Shown here piece by piece: positions 47,696 to 58,503 of a stretch of 64,000 nt of DNA (positions within the stretch are counted from its first letter, which is position 1; each line of letters starts with the position of its first letter). The stretch covers positions 1 through 64,000 of the forward strand of contig JAHFSX010000035.1 of the NCBI GenBank assembly GCA_023269675.1, read 5' to 3'. Position numbers and translations under genes: made by a program. The DNA is from Verrucomicrobiota bacterium. GTDB taxonomy: Bacteria > Verrucomicrobiota > Kiritimatiellia > RFP12 > UBA1067. Under the pieces are notes generated by a model. The model ran no database searches, was not told the origin of the DNA, and saw only the letters and a program-made list of their open reading frames with translations.

Positions 47696-48865
47696 ATGGC
47701 CTCCGGGTTTTTCGACAGATTGGTGGCGCGCATCGACAAGCTCGGCCCCGAAAGTCTCCAGGCGCAGATGTTGCGCCTGGCGCGGGAGCGCGGCTTTCTC
47801 GAGACGATTTTCCAGACGATCCAGGAGGGGGTGCTGGTGATCGACAACGAGGGGCGGCTGCTCTACGCGAACCGCGCGGCGGAGAAGCTGGCGGGGTTCG
47901 ATTTCGCGCGGACCAAGGGCCGCTCGATCCTGCGCTTCCTGCGCGAGTGGGACTGGGAGCACCTGCTGGACATGCCGGCGACCGACAGCGGCTGGGCGCG
48001 CATGGTCACGCGCGAGATCGAGATCTCCTATCCCGAGCACCGCTTCATCAGCGTGTACGCCGCGCCCCTGGACGAGCCGGGCCTGGCGGAGAAGGGCGTG
48101 CTGGTGATCCTGCGCGACGTGACGCGCGACCGCAAGCAGGAGGCCTCGGCGCTGGAGAGCGAGCGCTCCAACGCGGTGAAGCTGCTGGCCGCCGGCGTGG
48201 CGCACGAGATCGGCAACCCGCTGAACGCGCTGAACATCCATCTGCAGCTGCTGTCGCGCGCGCTGCGCGAGCTGCCCGACGGCACGCGCGAGCCGCTCGA
48301 GGACCTGGCGGGCGTGGCGCGCACGGAGGTGGAGCGGCTGGACACGATCATCACGCAGTTCCTGCGGGCGATCCGGCCCACCAAGCCGGTGCTGCTGCCG
48401 GAGCGGCCCACCGAGGTGCTGCAGGAGACGCTGAAGCTGCTGAAGACCGAGTTCGAGAACCGCCGCATCGCGGTGTCGGTGGACATCCCGGGGGAGGTGC
48501 CCACGGTGCACCTCGACCGGGCGCAGATCAAGCAGGTGTTCTTCAACCTCATCAAGAACGCGCTGGAGGCGATGCCGGACGGCGGCGCCCTGAAGGTGGT
48601 GTTCGGCGTGGGCGACGTGTACGTGGACATCTCCTTCATCGACACGGGCAAGGGCATTGCGGCGGACGAGCTCAGCCGCGTGTTCGAGCCGTACCACACC
48701 ACCAAGGACAACGGCAACGGCCTGGGGCTGATGATTGTGCAACGGATCATTGAGGAGCACGGCGGAGAGATCGAGCTGACGAGCAAGCTGGAGGAGGGGA
48801 CCTGTTTCAAGATCCGCCTGCCGCGCTCCGAACGCCGGGTGCGGATGCTTAAAACGGGGACGTGA
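47696..48865 (+). CDS. NtrB-like PAS sensor histidine kinase
   Basis: A 389-residue cytoplasmic kinase. A PAS-like domain covers about 35-150 (FLETIFQTIQEGVLVIDNEGRLLYANRAAEKLAGF). The phosphotransfer helix has LLAAGVAHEIGNPLNALNIHLQ with the phospho-His near 171. The ATPase boxes are VFFNLIKNALEAMPDGG (N), FIDTGKGIAADEL (G1) and GNGLGLMIVQRIIEEHGG (G2). It phosphorylates the NtrC-like regulator encoded next, 1 base after its stop. Confidence 0.9.
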   Translation: MASGFFDRLVARIDKLGPESLQAQMLRLARERGFLETIFQTIQEGVLVIDNEGRLLYANRAAEKLAGFDFARTKGRSILRFLREWDWEHLLDMPATDSGWARMVTREIEISYPEHRFISVYAAPLDEPGLAEKGVLVILRDVTRDRKQEASALESERSNAVKLLAAGVAHEIGNPLNALNIHLQLLSRALRELPDGTREPLEDLAGVARTEVERLDTIITQFLRAIRPTKPVLLPERPTEVLQETLKLLKTEFENRRIAVSVDIPGEVPTVHLDRAQIKQVFFNLIKNALEAMPDGGALKVVFGVGDVYVDISFIDTGKGIAADELSRVFEPYHTTKDNGNGLGLMIVQRIIEEHGGEIELTSKLEEGTCFKIRLPRSERRVRMLKTGT

Positions 48866-48866
48866 C

Positions 48867-50269
<1,403 letters not shown>

Positions 50270-50273
<4 letters not shown>

Positions 50274-51403
50274 GCAAGCGGTGGATGGTGACGGCGGCGT
50301 TGGCGCTCGCGGCGGCGGCGGCGCTTTGGGCGCAGGGGCTGGTCGTCTGCAAGGCCTGCGGGCGCGAGGCCAAGCCCGGCGAGTCGGTGTGTTCGCACTG
50401 TGCCGCGGCGCTGCCCAAGCCGAAGGCGGGCGAGCCGCCGGCGAAGCCCGCGGCGCCGGCGCCGGACAAGGCGGCGGAAGTGGAGCGGTCCGCCGCGGCC
50501 GTGGTGCAGGAGAGCGTCCGCCAGGCGCGCGAGCTCGAGAAGGAGCACCCCGAGACGGCGCTCAGCTATTACCAGAACGCGCTGGCGCTGATGCGGCTGG
50601 TGCCGGCCGGAAAGTTTCCGGCGAGCGTCGGCGAGGCGATCCTGGGCGGGAACGAACGCGTGATGCAGGCGCTGCTGCGCGGGCAGGTGACCTGCAAGAA
50701 GTGCGGCGGCTCGGGCAAGTACCAGCTCGACATGAGCAAGGTGGCCGTCTCGCAGGGCATCAAGGCTGTGGAAGGCGTGGCGTGTCCGGCCTGCAAGGGC
50801 GTGGGCAGTTTCGCCGGCTTCCGCGACGTGAGCAAGGTGAAGATGCTGATCCTGCAGGGGCGGCAGGAGTTCGAGCGGCGGCAGATGCTGAAGGGCGATG
50901 TCAAGGTCGGCCGCGCGCTGGCGCCGGCGGCGTTGGAGAGCCTGCTGACCAACCGGCAGCGGGCGCTGGTGATGACGGGCATGCCGGTGCCGTGCGCGGC
51001 GTGCCAGCTGACGGGCCGCCAGACCTGTACGGTTTGCAAGGGCTCGAGCTGGGTGAAATGCACCTATCCGGGGTGCTCGAACGGCGTGGTCAAAGAGACG
51101 CATGCGGCCAGCGCGCGCCAGTCCAAGCGCCTGAACGAGGAGGCGCTCAAGAAATGCCCGCGGTGCGAGGGGCTGGCGGAGGTCCTCTGCGAGACCTGCA
51201 AGGGGCACGGGAGCGTGGCCTGCAAGACGTGCGCCGGCAGCGGGTTGGCGCCCAGGTGCACGCGGTGCACGGGAACCGGTTTGATGGGCTGTTCGAAGTG
51301 TAAGGGAACGGGCGAGATGAAGGGCAGCCCGTGCCCGGAATGCAAAGGGGAAACCATGATGTTGTGCACGACGTGCCGAGGGGAAGGGGCGCTGGCGAGA
51401 TGA
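50270..51403 (+). CDS. Exported DnaJ-type zinc-finger protein
   Basis: A 377-residue protein with a signal peptide (VTAALALAAAAALWAQG) and many Cys pairs: CKACGREAKPGESVCSHC near 26-43, then CKKCGGSGKY, CPACKGVGSF and, from about 245 on, eight CxxCxGxG-type or CxxC units as in DnaJ zinc fingers (CTVCKGS, CETCKGHGS, CKTCAGSGL, CTRCTGTGL). The middle is helical. It is translationally coupled to the NtrC-like gene before and the kinase after. The role may be substrate binding or a scaffold in the envelope. Confidence 0.75.
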
Positions 51404-52302
51404 GTGAGCTTCCTGCGTTTATGTTGCCTAATTTCGAGGTGATGGGGCTGCTCGGCCGCGGCGGCATGGCGTCCGTCTGGAAAGCGCGGCAGATTTCGCT
51501 GGACCGCTACGTGGCCATCAAGATCCTGTCCTCTTCCTTTTCGACGGATCCGGAGGACATCAAGCGCTTCCGCATGGAGGCGCGCTCCGCGGCGCAGCTG
51601 AAGCATCCGGGGATCGTGCAGGTTTACGACGCGAACTTCTCGGACGGCGTCTATTACTTCGTGATGGAGCTGGTCGACGGCTACACCATGGGCGACCTGC
51701 TGCGCCGCAAGGGGCACATCAGCGTGGAGGACACGCTGACCGTCGCCGAGAGCGTGGCGGTCGCGATGGATTACGCCTGGTCGCACTACCAGATGGTCCA
51801 CTGCGACATCAAGCCCGACAACATCATGGTGGATTGCGACGGCACGCTGAAGGTCACCGATCTCGGGCTCTGCCGTTCGGTCACGCTGGTCAAAGGCGAG
51901 CACAAGGGCGACGCCGACGAGATCCTGGGCACGCCGGCCTACATGTCGCCGGAGCAGGTTTACGGCAGCGAGAAGCTCGACTGCCGTTCGGACATCTACG
52001 AGCTGGGCGCCACGATGTACCACATGGTCACGGGCCACATGCTCTTTCAGGGCAAGACCGATGACGAGATGATCCATTGCCACGTGGATGCGTCGCAGGC
52101 GCCGGACGTCCGCGATTTCGCGCCGCATGCGGGCAACGCCCTCGCGCTGCTGCTGGAGAAGATGCTGGCGAAAGACCTGAACCACCGGCACCGCGACTGG
52201 AAGCTGCTGGTGGCGGACTTGAACCGCGTGCGCGAGGGGCATCCGCCGTGGCCCGCGCTCCTTCCGCCTCAGGGCAGCTCGATGAAGCGGAACATGGAAT
52301 AG
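51400..52302 (+). CDS. Hanks-type Ser/Thr protein kinase
   Basis: A 300-residue kinase without membrane segment. Gly-rich loop GRGGMASVW (19-27), Lys in YVAIKIL (41), catalytic loop VHCDIKPDNIMV (HCD, i.e. non-RD), metal loop DLGL in place of DFG, and GTPAYMSPEQV. DLG occurs in several active bacterial kinases. The start overlaps the zinc-finger gene's stop by ATGA. The operon couples a two-component system, a zinc-finger protein and a kinase. Confidence 0.85.
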   Translation: MSELPAFMLPNFEVMGLLGRGGMASVWKARQISLDRYVAIKILSSSFSTDPEDIKRFRMEARSAAQLKHPGIVQVYDANFSDGVYYFVMELVDGYTMGDLLRRKGHISVEDTLTVAESVAVAMDYAWSHYQMVHCDIKPDNIMVDCDGTLKVTDLGLCRSVTLVKGEHKGDADEILGTPAYMSPEQVYGSEKLDCRSDIYELGATMYHMVTGHMLFQGKTDDEMIHCHVDASQAPDVRDFAPHAGNALALLLEKMLAKDLNHRHRDWKLLVADLNRVREGHPPWPALLPPQGSSMKRNME

Positions 52303-52336
52303 CGGAAGCTGGAAAACGGGAAGATCGGGACTCGCG

Positions 52337-52702
52337 ATGAGGCAAGGGCGCATCATTCACGGCGGCGCGGTGTGGGTTGAGAAGGCCGAGCGCGCCGAGA
52401 GTTTCGCCGACCGGCTGCGCGGGCTGCTGGGGCGGCCGTCGCTGGGCTCCGGGGCCGCGCTGCTGATCGAGCGGTGCGGCTCCATCCATACGGTCGGCAT
52501 GCGGTTCGCGATCGACACGGTGTTCCTCGACCGCGCCTGGCGCGTCGTGCGCCTCCGCCGGGATGTCCGCCCGGGACGGCTGATGGTGTGGGGCGGCTGG
52601 CGCGCCGCGCGCGTGCTGGAGTCCGAGACGGGCGGATTGGATCTGAGCGGGATCCGGGTGGGGGACGAACTCGCGTGGGAGGAAGAGAACGCTCAACGTT
52701 GA
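52337..52702 (+). CDS. DUF192 family protein
   Basis: A 121-residue protein with AESFADRLRGLLGRPSLGSG, LLIERCGSIHTVGMRFAIDTVFLD and VVRLRRDVRPGRLMVWGGWRAARVLES, diagnostic of DUF192. Function is unknown; other members are membrane-linked or exported. Its last residues (NAQR) and stop are the start of a family B repeat. Confidence 0.85.
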   Translation: MRQGRIIHGGAVWVEKAERAESFADRLRGLLGRPSLGSGAALLIERCGSIHTVGMRFAIDTVFLDRAWRVVRLRRDVRPGRLMVWGGWRAARVLESETGGLDLSGIRVGDELAWEEENAQR

Positions 52703-52729
52703 ACGTTCAACTCTCAACGCTCAAGGAGA
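52690..52729. repeat. Family B word-like repeat
   Basis: aacgctcaacgttgaacgtt followed by caactctcaacgctcaagg. It supplies the TGA stop of the DUF192 gene and ends at the ribosome site of the next gene. Confidence 0.75.
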
Positions 52730-52735
52730 CCGGGT

Positions 52736-53947
52736 ATGAAGCGATACGGGGTTATGTTGGCCGGCATGGTTTGCGCGGCGGCGGTGCGGGTGCTGGCGCA
52801 GCAGGCGGGCCCGTGGGACCGCGAGGCGCTGTTCAAAGTCCCGCAGGTGTTTGACGCGCCGGAATACGCGACCAACGGCGTGAAGGCGGTCTTCTACGAG
52901 GGCGTGCCGTATCAGGGCAAGCCCACGCGCGTGTTCGCCTATTACGGGCTGCCGGAGGCGGCGCCCGGTAAAAAGGTGCCGGCCATGGTGCTGGTTCACG
53001 GCGGCGGCGGGTCGGCTTTCATCCGGTGGGTCAAGCTGTGGAACAGCCGGGGGTATGCCGCGATCTCCATGGACACCTGCGGGGCGGTCAGCGGCAACGC
53101 TTACGGCCAGGAGCAGAAGGGCCACGTGCGCCACGCGTGGGCCGGGCCGGCGGGCTGGGGCGGTTTCGACAAGGCGGGCGACCCCGTGACGGACCAGTGG
53201 ACCTATCACGCGGTCGCGGCGGTGCTGCGCGGCCACTCGCTCCTGCGCTCGCTGCCCGGGGTCGACCCCGACCGCGTGGGCATCACCGGCATTTCGTGGG
53301 GCGGCTACCTGACCTGCATCGCGGCCTCGGTGGACGACCGCTTCGCCTTCGCCGTGCCGGTGTACGGCTGCGGCTTCCTCGGCGACAACTCGGCCTGGCT
53401 CGGGAACTTTACGGCCATGGGCGCGGAGCGCGCCAAGCGGTGGCTGGGGCTGTGGGACCCCTCGGCCTATCTGGCGCAGGCGAAGATGCCCTTCCTGTGG
53501 GTGGACGGCAGCAACGATTTCGCCTACCCCATGGATTCGCTGCAGAAGAGCTACCACATGCTGAAGACGCCGTATGCCCTGTGCGTGCGGCTGCGCATGC
53601 CCCACGGGCACGGCGCCCCGGGCGAGAACCCGAAAGAGATCTACGCCTTTGCCGAGCATTTCGCGCGCGGCGGCAAGGCGCTGCCCGAGTTCACCTCGGT
53701 CAAGCGCGAGGGCCGCCAGGTGACGGCGACCTTCGGCAGCGGGCCGTGCACGGTGGTCCGCGCCGAACTCAACTACACGGCCGACAAGGGCGCGTGGAAA
53801 GAGCGCAAGTGGGAAGCGCTCCCCGTGACGTCGGACTCCTGCGCGGGCACGGTCACCGCGGACATTCCCGAAAACGCGACGGTGTACTACCTCAACCTCT
53901 TCACGGAAGAGGACCTCGTGGTCAGCAGCGAACACGAAGAGCTGTGA
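52736..53947 (+). CDS. Exported alpha/beta-hydrolase (acetyl xylan esterase-like)
   Basis: A 403-residue protein with a signal peptide (MLAGMVCAAAVRVLAQ). The hydrolase core shows VPAMVLVHGGGGSAFIRWVKLW, the nucleophile elbow GISWGGYL with Ser near 188, a DGSNDFAYP acidic position and the catalytic His near HGHGAP. The C-terminal part is a beta-sandwich (FGSGPCTVVRAELNYTADKG). Such enzymes deacetylate plant polysaccharides. It precedes the ABC pair by 12 bases. Confidence 0.8.
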   Translation: MKRYGVMLAGMVCAAAVRVLAQQAGPWDREALFKVPQVFDAPEYATNGVKAVFYEGVPYQGKPTRVFAYYGLPEAAPGKKVPAMVLVHGGGGSAFIRWVKLWNSRGYAAISMDTCGAVSGNAYGQEQKGHVRHAWAGPAGWGGFDKAGDPVTDQWTYHAVAAVLRGHSLLRSLPGVDPDRVGITGISWGGYLTCIAASVDDRFAFAVPVYGCGFLGDNSAWLGNFTAMGAERAKRWLGLWDPSAYLAQAKMPFLWVDGSNDFAYPMDSLQKSYHMLKTPYALCVRLRMPHGHGAPGENPKEIYAFAEHFARGGKALPEFTSVKREGRQVTATFGSGPCTVVRAELNYTADKGAWKERKWEALPVTSDSCAGTVTADIPENATVYYLNLFTEEDLVVSSEHEEL

Positions 53948-53959
53948 AGGCGGGCGCCC

Positions 53960-54661
53960 ATGATCGTGCCGGACACCCAGTTCACGCGGCCGCCGCTGAT
54001 TGAGCTGCAGGGGCTCGCCAAGACCTACGAGGCGGGCGGCGCGCAGATCTATGCGCTGCGGCCGACCGACCTGACCGTGCGGCACGGCGCGTTCCTGACT
54101 GTCATGGGGCCGTCCGGCTCCGGCAAGTCGACGCTGCTCAACCTGTTCGGGCTGCTGATGCGGCCGACCGCGGGGGTGTACCGGCTGGAGGGCCGGCCGG
54201 TGTCGGGCTTGAGCGATGACGCCACCTCGGCGGTGCGCTGCCGCACCATCGGCATGGTCTTCCAGTCCTTCAATCTGCTGTCGCACCTGACGATCCAGGA
54301 GAACGTCTGCGTGCCCATGCAGTACGCCGGCCTGCACCGTTCGCACATGCGCAAGCGCGCCAAGGAGCTGCTGGACCAGCTCGGGCTGGCCGGACGCTAC
54401 ACGTCGCGGCCCGGACAGCTCTCGGGCGGGCAGTGCCAGCGCGTGGCCATCGCGCGGGCGCTGGCGAACGACCCGCCGGTGATCCTCGCGGACGAGCCGA
54501 CCGGCAATCTGGACGAGAAGACCGGGCAGGAGGTGCTGGAGATTTTCCAGGAGCTGCACCGCGCGGGCAAGACCATCATCATGGTGACGCACAACCCGGT
54601 CTACCGGAAGTACGCCACGCAGACCGTGACGATCCATGACGGGAGGGCCAAGGAGTCATGA
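53960..54661 (+). CDS. MacB/LolD-type ABC transporter ATPase
   Basis: A 233-residue ATPase: Walker A GPSGSGKST (about 51-59), Q loop FQSFNLLSHLT, signature LSGGQCQR, Walker B VILADEPTGNLDE and a switch His in VTHNP. It powers the permease whose start overlaps its stop. The family exports lipoproteins, peptides or macrolides by a mechanotransmission cycle. Confidence 0.9.
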   Translation: MIVPDTQFTRPPLIELQGLAKTYEAGGAQIYALRPTDLTVRHGAFLTVMGPSGSGKSTLLNLFGLLMRPTAGVYRLEGRPVSGLSDDATSAVRCRTIGMVFQSFNLLSHLTIQENVCVPMQYAGLHRSHMRKRAKELLDQLGLAGRYTSRPGQLSGGQCQRVAIARALANDPPVILADEPTGNLDEKTGQEVLEIFQELHRAGKTIIMVTHNPVYRKYATQTVTIHDGRAKES

Positions 54662-55932
54662 GCCCCCTTGAAATGGCGATCACCGTCTACGCGAGCCTGA
54701 CGCGGCACCTGATCCGCTCCCTGCTCGCCACGCTCGGCATCGTGCTGGGCATCGCGGCGGTCGTCGCGATGCTGGCGATCGGCGAGGGCGGCCGCCGGGA
54801 GGCGCTCCGCCAGATCGAGTCGCAGGGCGTGGACAACATCATCGTGCGTTCGGTCAAGCCGGCCGAGGGCAATGTCCAGCAGTCCGCGCGCTCCTACACG
54901 CAGCGCTACGGGATCACGCAGGCGGACTTCGACCATATCCGCAAGGTGTTCGAGAACGTGCGGCTGCTGGTGCCGGTGATGGATGCCCGCCGCGACATCT
55001 ACCAGGGGCAGCAGTCGACCGACATCGCGGCGGTGGCGACCATCCCGGAGTTCATGGCGGCGACGCGCTGCCGCCTCGTGGACCGGCGCAGCCGCTTTCT
55101 GAAGCCGAGCGACGGCCAGGTGCTCGATCCCGTGTGCGTGGTGGGCGTGAAGGCGGCGCGCCGGCTGTTCGGCCATCAGGACCCGCTCGGCGGGACGGTC
55201 GTTATCGGCAATGTTTCGTTTCGGGTGGTCGGCCTGATGGAGAGCCCGGGCGCGGGTCGGCTGGCGGGGCAGTACGAGCTGAACAACATCGTGTGCATGC
55301 CGCTCGAGACGGCGCGCTCGCTGTGGGGCGGCATCACCTTCCGGATGGGGCGCGGGACAGCGGAACAGGTGGATTACGATTTCCTCTACGTGGCGGCCAA
55401 AGACATCGATGCGATCCCGGGCACGGCCGGCCGTTTGCGCAATTATCTGAAGTCCGTGCATTCGCAGGTCGATTACGAGGTGCAGGTGCCGTACGAGCTG
55501 CTGCTGAGCACGCGCAAGACGCAGCGCATCTTCACGGTCGTGATGACCTCGATCGCCGCGATCTCCCTGCTGGTGGGCGGCATCGGCATCATGAACATCA
55601 TGCTGGCGAACATCTTCGAGCGGACGCGCGAGATCGGCGTGCGCCGCGCCCTGGGCGCGCGCAAGCGCGACATCCTCTGGCAGTTTCTGGCGGAGTCGGT
55701 GCTGCTGACCTCGATCGGCGGGGCCTTGGGCGCGGGACTGGGCATCGCCACGGCGTCCGTGGCCGAGATGGTCTCGCGCATGGGCGGCGAGACGGGGCTC
55801 ACGGCGGTGGTGACCTCGGAGTCGCTGGTCGTCGCGCTGCTGGTCTCGGTGGTCACGGGCATCACGTTCGGCACGCACCCGGCCTGGAAGGCCGCGCAGC
55901 TGGACCCGCTCACCGCGCTGCGCCACGAGTAG
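54658..55932 (+). CDS. MacB/FtsX-type ABC permease
   Basis: A 424-residue permease: one N-terminal helix (HLIRSLLATLGIVLGIAAVVAML), a large periplasmic domain (about 50-275), then three C-terminal helices (AAISLLVGGIGIMNIMLANIF, SVLLTSIGGALGAGLGIATA and LVVALLVSVVTGITFG). GIGIMNIML and RREIGVRRALGARKRDILWQFLAES are the hallmark. It overlaps the ATPase gene by 4 bases. Confidence 0.9.
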   Translation: MSPLEMAITVYASLTRHLIRSLLATLGIVLGIAAVVAMLAIGEGGRREALRQIESQGVDNIIVRSVKPAEGNVQQSARSYTQRYGITQADFDHIRKVFENVRLLVPVMDARRDIYQGQQSTDIAAVATIPEFMAATRCRLVDRRSRFLKPSDGQVLDPVCVVGVKAARRLFGHQDPLGGTVVIGNVSFRVVGLMESPGAGRLAGQYELNNIVCMPLETARSLWGGITFRMGRGTAEQVDYDFLYVAAKDIDAIPGTAGRLRNYLKSVHSQVDYEVQVPYELLLSTRKTQRIFTVVMTSIAAISLLVGGIGIMNIMLANIFERTREIGVRRALGARKRDILWQFLAESVLLTSIGGALGAGLGIATASVAEMVSRMGGETGLTAVVTSESLVVALLVSVVTGITFGTHPAWKAAQLDPLTALRHE

Positions 55933-56224
55933 GGGCCAGCGGACGGAGGACGGAGGACGGAGATCAGAGGACGGAGGGCGGAAGACAGCAATCGGCAATA
56001 GGCAATCGGCTTTTCTGCCGCAGAGGCACAGAGGACACGGAGACCAGAGGACGGAGGACAGAAGGCAGAGTGCGGAGGACAGAAGGCAGAGTGCGGAGGA
56101 CGGAAGACAGAGGACAGTGGACGGGTGGCATCCGTATGTTGTACCGGCTTCAGCCGGCGGTTCGACATTGCCGCGTGGCCGGCTGAAGCCGGTCCAACAG
56201 GCGGGACATACAAGGAAAGAAAAG
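55933..56224. repeat. Large cluster of word-like repeats and a palindrome
   Basis: Family A variants (ggaggacggaggacggagat, gaggacagaaggcagagtgc, the second twice) fill 55940-56120, with families D and a new one (gcaatcggcaataggcaatc near 55989) between. At 56137-56157 and 56179-56199 lies an inverted repeat built on CCGGCTTCAGCCGG, TGTTGTACC at one end and GGTCCAACA at the other. No gene. Confidence 0.8.
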
Positions 56225-58117
56225 ATGAACACAGTTTCACGCAGGGCGTTTCTGGGGCAGTGCGCGGCGGGCGCGGCGATCTTTCCGTCCGCGGGATGGG
56301 CCGCGGAGGATGAGCAGCGCAAGCGGCCCAACATCCTCTGGCTGGTGAGCGAGGACAACAGCCCGCTGTTGGGCTGTTACGGCGACCCGCTGGCCCGGAC
56401 GCCCAACCTCGACGCGCTGGCGGCCAAGGGCATCGTGTTCGACCACTGCTACGCCATGCCGGTCTGCGCGCCGTCGCGCTTCACGCTGATCTCCGGCATG
56501 TATCCGACCACCTGCGGGCCCGCGCAGAACATGCGCGCCTCCGGCAAGATCCCCGCCTGGCTCACAGGCTTCCCCGCCTATTTGCGGCAGGCGGGCTACT
56601 ACACGACCAACAACTCCAAGACCGATTACAACGCGCCCTTCGACATCCAGGCGATCTGGGACGCGTGCGGCAAGAAGGCGGACTGGAAGGGCCGGCCCGC
56701 AGCGGCGACGCCGTTCTTCAGCGTGTACAACCACGAGGTCTGCCACGAGAGCTGCCTCTTTCCCGGCGACAAGCGCGTCGCCCATGTGACGCCGACCGAT
56801 CCGTCCCGGGTGCGCGTGCGGCCGTATCAGCCCGACACGCCCGAGGTGCGCGCCGACCTCGCGCGCCAGTACGACTGCCTCGCGGAGATGGACCGGCAGT
56901 GCGGCGAGAAGCTCAAGGCGTTGGAAAACGCGGGGCTTGCCGAGGACACGATCGTGTTCTACTACGGCGACAACGGCGGGATCACGCCGCGCAGCAAGCG
57001 CTTCCTGCAGGACAGCGGCACGCACGTCCCGCTGATCGCCTACTTTCCGCCGAAGTGGCGGCACCTCGCGCCGGCCGCGCCGGGAGCGCGTGTCGCCGCG
57101 CCGGTGCACTTCGTGGATTTCTCGGCGACGGTGTTGGCCCTGGCGGGCGTCCCCCAGCCCAAACACATGCAGGGCATCGCTTTCGCGGGCGCGTCGGGCG
57201 TGAAGCCGCGCGCCTACGCCTTCTGCAGCCGCGACCGCATGGACGAGCGCTACGACATGGTGCGCTCGGTGACCGACGGCCAGTGGCTCTACATCCGCAA
57301 CTTCCGCCCCGAGATCCCGTACGTCGAGCCGCTGAGCTACATGTTCCGCGCGCGCGGCTACCAGTCGTGGGCGTGCCTGGCCGAGGAGGGTAAGCTCACG
57401 CCCGCCACCGCGATGTTCTGGGGCGTGAAGCCTTCCGACGAGCTGTATGATCTCAAGGCCGATCCCGACAACGTGATGAATCTGGCCGGAAAAGCCGAGC
57501 ATGCTGAGCGGCTCGCCCGGCTGCGGCAGGTTTTGCTGGACCAGATGGCCGAGAACCGCGACAACGGGCTGCTGCCCGAGGGCTGCGACGAGGAGGGGTA
57601 CGAGGCGTCGCGGCGTGCCGGCGCGTGGCCGGTCGAGCGCGTGCTGGCCACGGCCATGCTGGCCTCCGCGCAAGCGGCGGCGAATCTGCCGGCGCTGACA
57701 AAGGCGGCGGGCGACGAGTCGATGCCGGTCCGCTGGTGGGCGGCGCTCGGGTGCGGCATCTTGGGCAAGCAGGCGGGCGCGGCCGGACCGGTGCTGGAGA
57801 AGCTGCTGGCCGATCCGTCGGGCTTTGTGCGCGTGGCCGCGGCCGACGCGCTGGCGCGGCAGGGCCGTCTGGACCTCGCGCTGCCGGTGCTCGAGAAGGC
57901 CATGCTGGATCTGGATTCGCCGTGGTGCTCGCTGCAGGCGTGCAACGCGCTTGACCGGCTGGGCGAGGCGGCCAAGCCGGTGCTCCCCTCGGTGCGGGCG
58001 CTCGTCGCGCGGAACGCGCAGGATGAAAGCTTCTCGAAGCCGCAGGCCTATCCGCGCCGCATCCTCGGGCATCTGCTGGACATGCTTGAAGGCCGCGTCA
58101 AGCCGCTGGCGCGGTGA
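56225..58117 (+). CDS. Tat-exported sulfatase with C-terminal HEAT-like repeats
   Basis: A 630-residue protein. N-terminus MNTVSRRAFLGQCAAGAAIF is a Tat signal. The sulfatase domain shows RPNILWLVSEDNSPLLGCYG, the formylglycine motif CAPSR with Cys81, and DNGGITPRSKRFLQDSGTHVPLIAYFP. The last about 130 residues have HEAT-like helical repeats (MPVRWWAALGCGILGKQAGAA, PSGFVRVAAADALARQGRLD). Kiritimatiellota and related groups encode many sulfatases for sulfated polysaccharides. No sulfatase-maturing enzyme is visible in the window. Confidence 0.85.
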   Translation: MNTVSRRAFLGQCAAGAAIFPSAGWAAEDEQRKRPNILWLVSEDNSPLLGCYGDPLARTPNLDALAAKGIVFDHCYAMPVCAPSRFTLISGMYPTTCGPAQNMRASGKIPAWLTGFPAYLRQAGYYTTNNSKTDYNAPFDIQAIWDACGKKADWKGRPAAATPFFSVYNHEVCHESCLFPGDKRVAHVTPTDPSRVRVRPYQPDTPEVRADLARQYDCLAEMDRQCGEKLKALENAGLAEDTIVFYYGDNGGITPRSKRFLQDSGTHVPLIAYFPPKWRHLAPAAPGARVAAPVHFVDFSATVLALAGVPQPKHMQGIAFAGASGVKPRAYAFCSRDRMDERYDMVRSVTDGQWLYIRNFRPEIPYVEPLSYMFRARGYQSWACLAEEGKLTPATAMFWGVKPSDELYDLKADPDNVMNLAGKAEHAERLARLRQVLLDQMAENRDNGLLPEGCDEEGYEASRRAGAWPVERVLATAMLASAQAAANLPALTKAAGDESMPVRWWAALGCGILGKQAGAAGPVLEKLLADPSGFVRVAAADALARQGRLDLALPVLEKAMLDLDSPWCSLQACNALDRLGEAAKPVLPSVRALVARNAQDESFSKPQAYPRRILGHLLDMLEGRVKPLAR

Positions 58118-58184
58118 GGGACACTCGCCCTCAAGGTGAAGGCCAGAGCATTTTAATTTAATGTGAAGCCATAGTTGTTTTGTT

Positions 58185-58261
58185 GGTAGGGACGCCTCCC
58201 CGAGGCGTCCGCCGGTCCATTCACTGTGCTGCTGCGGACGCCTCGGGGAGGCGTCCCTACC
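58185..58261. repeat. Perfect 28-bp inverted repeat, each arm itself palindromic
   Basis: GGTAGGGACGCCTCCCCGAG and its extension (58185-58212) pair perfectly with 58234-58261; the spacer is 21 bases. Each arm also contains a 9-bp palindrome (GGACGCCTC-CCC-GAGGCGTCC), so it can form nested hairpins or a cruciform. It looks like a miniature mobile element. Confidence 0.8.
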
Positions 58262-58343
58262 GAAATCGGCTACACTTTATCAGAAATTGCTCCAGCCCGC
58301 AGTCAGCAGAGCGGGAACAAACAGCGGGGCAATTTCTTGAAAG

Positions 58344-58422
58344 ATTAGGATTAAGATTACGATTAAGAAAGTTTCCCCCGTTTCTCATAATCCTAATCGT
58401 GCTCTTAATCGTAATCCATTTG
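58344..58422. repeat. Family E repeat pair
   Basis: gattaggattaagattacga at 58344 and its inverted relatives taatcctaatcgtgctctta at 58390 form an imperfect inverted repeat similar to 44999-45067. Confidence 0.7.
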
Positions 58423-58503
58423 ACGTTACAGGCAAGAGGGGCACATGGCGCGCTGGAGGGCGAGACTCTGTCGAGCCGCAGCGTGGCGTTGACGTTCGCC
58501 GTC

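Larger units (their letters stand above)
58118..58503. other. Gap with two inverted-repeat structures
   Basis: A 386-base gap between convergent genes, with the 28-bp inverted repeat (58185-58261) and a family E structure (58344-58422). No gene. Confidence 0.6.

Noticed and set aside
56237..58072. 611-codon open frame on the minus strand
   Set aside because: It is antisense to the sulfatase gene with CAPSR and a Tat signal.
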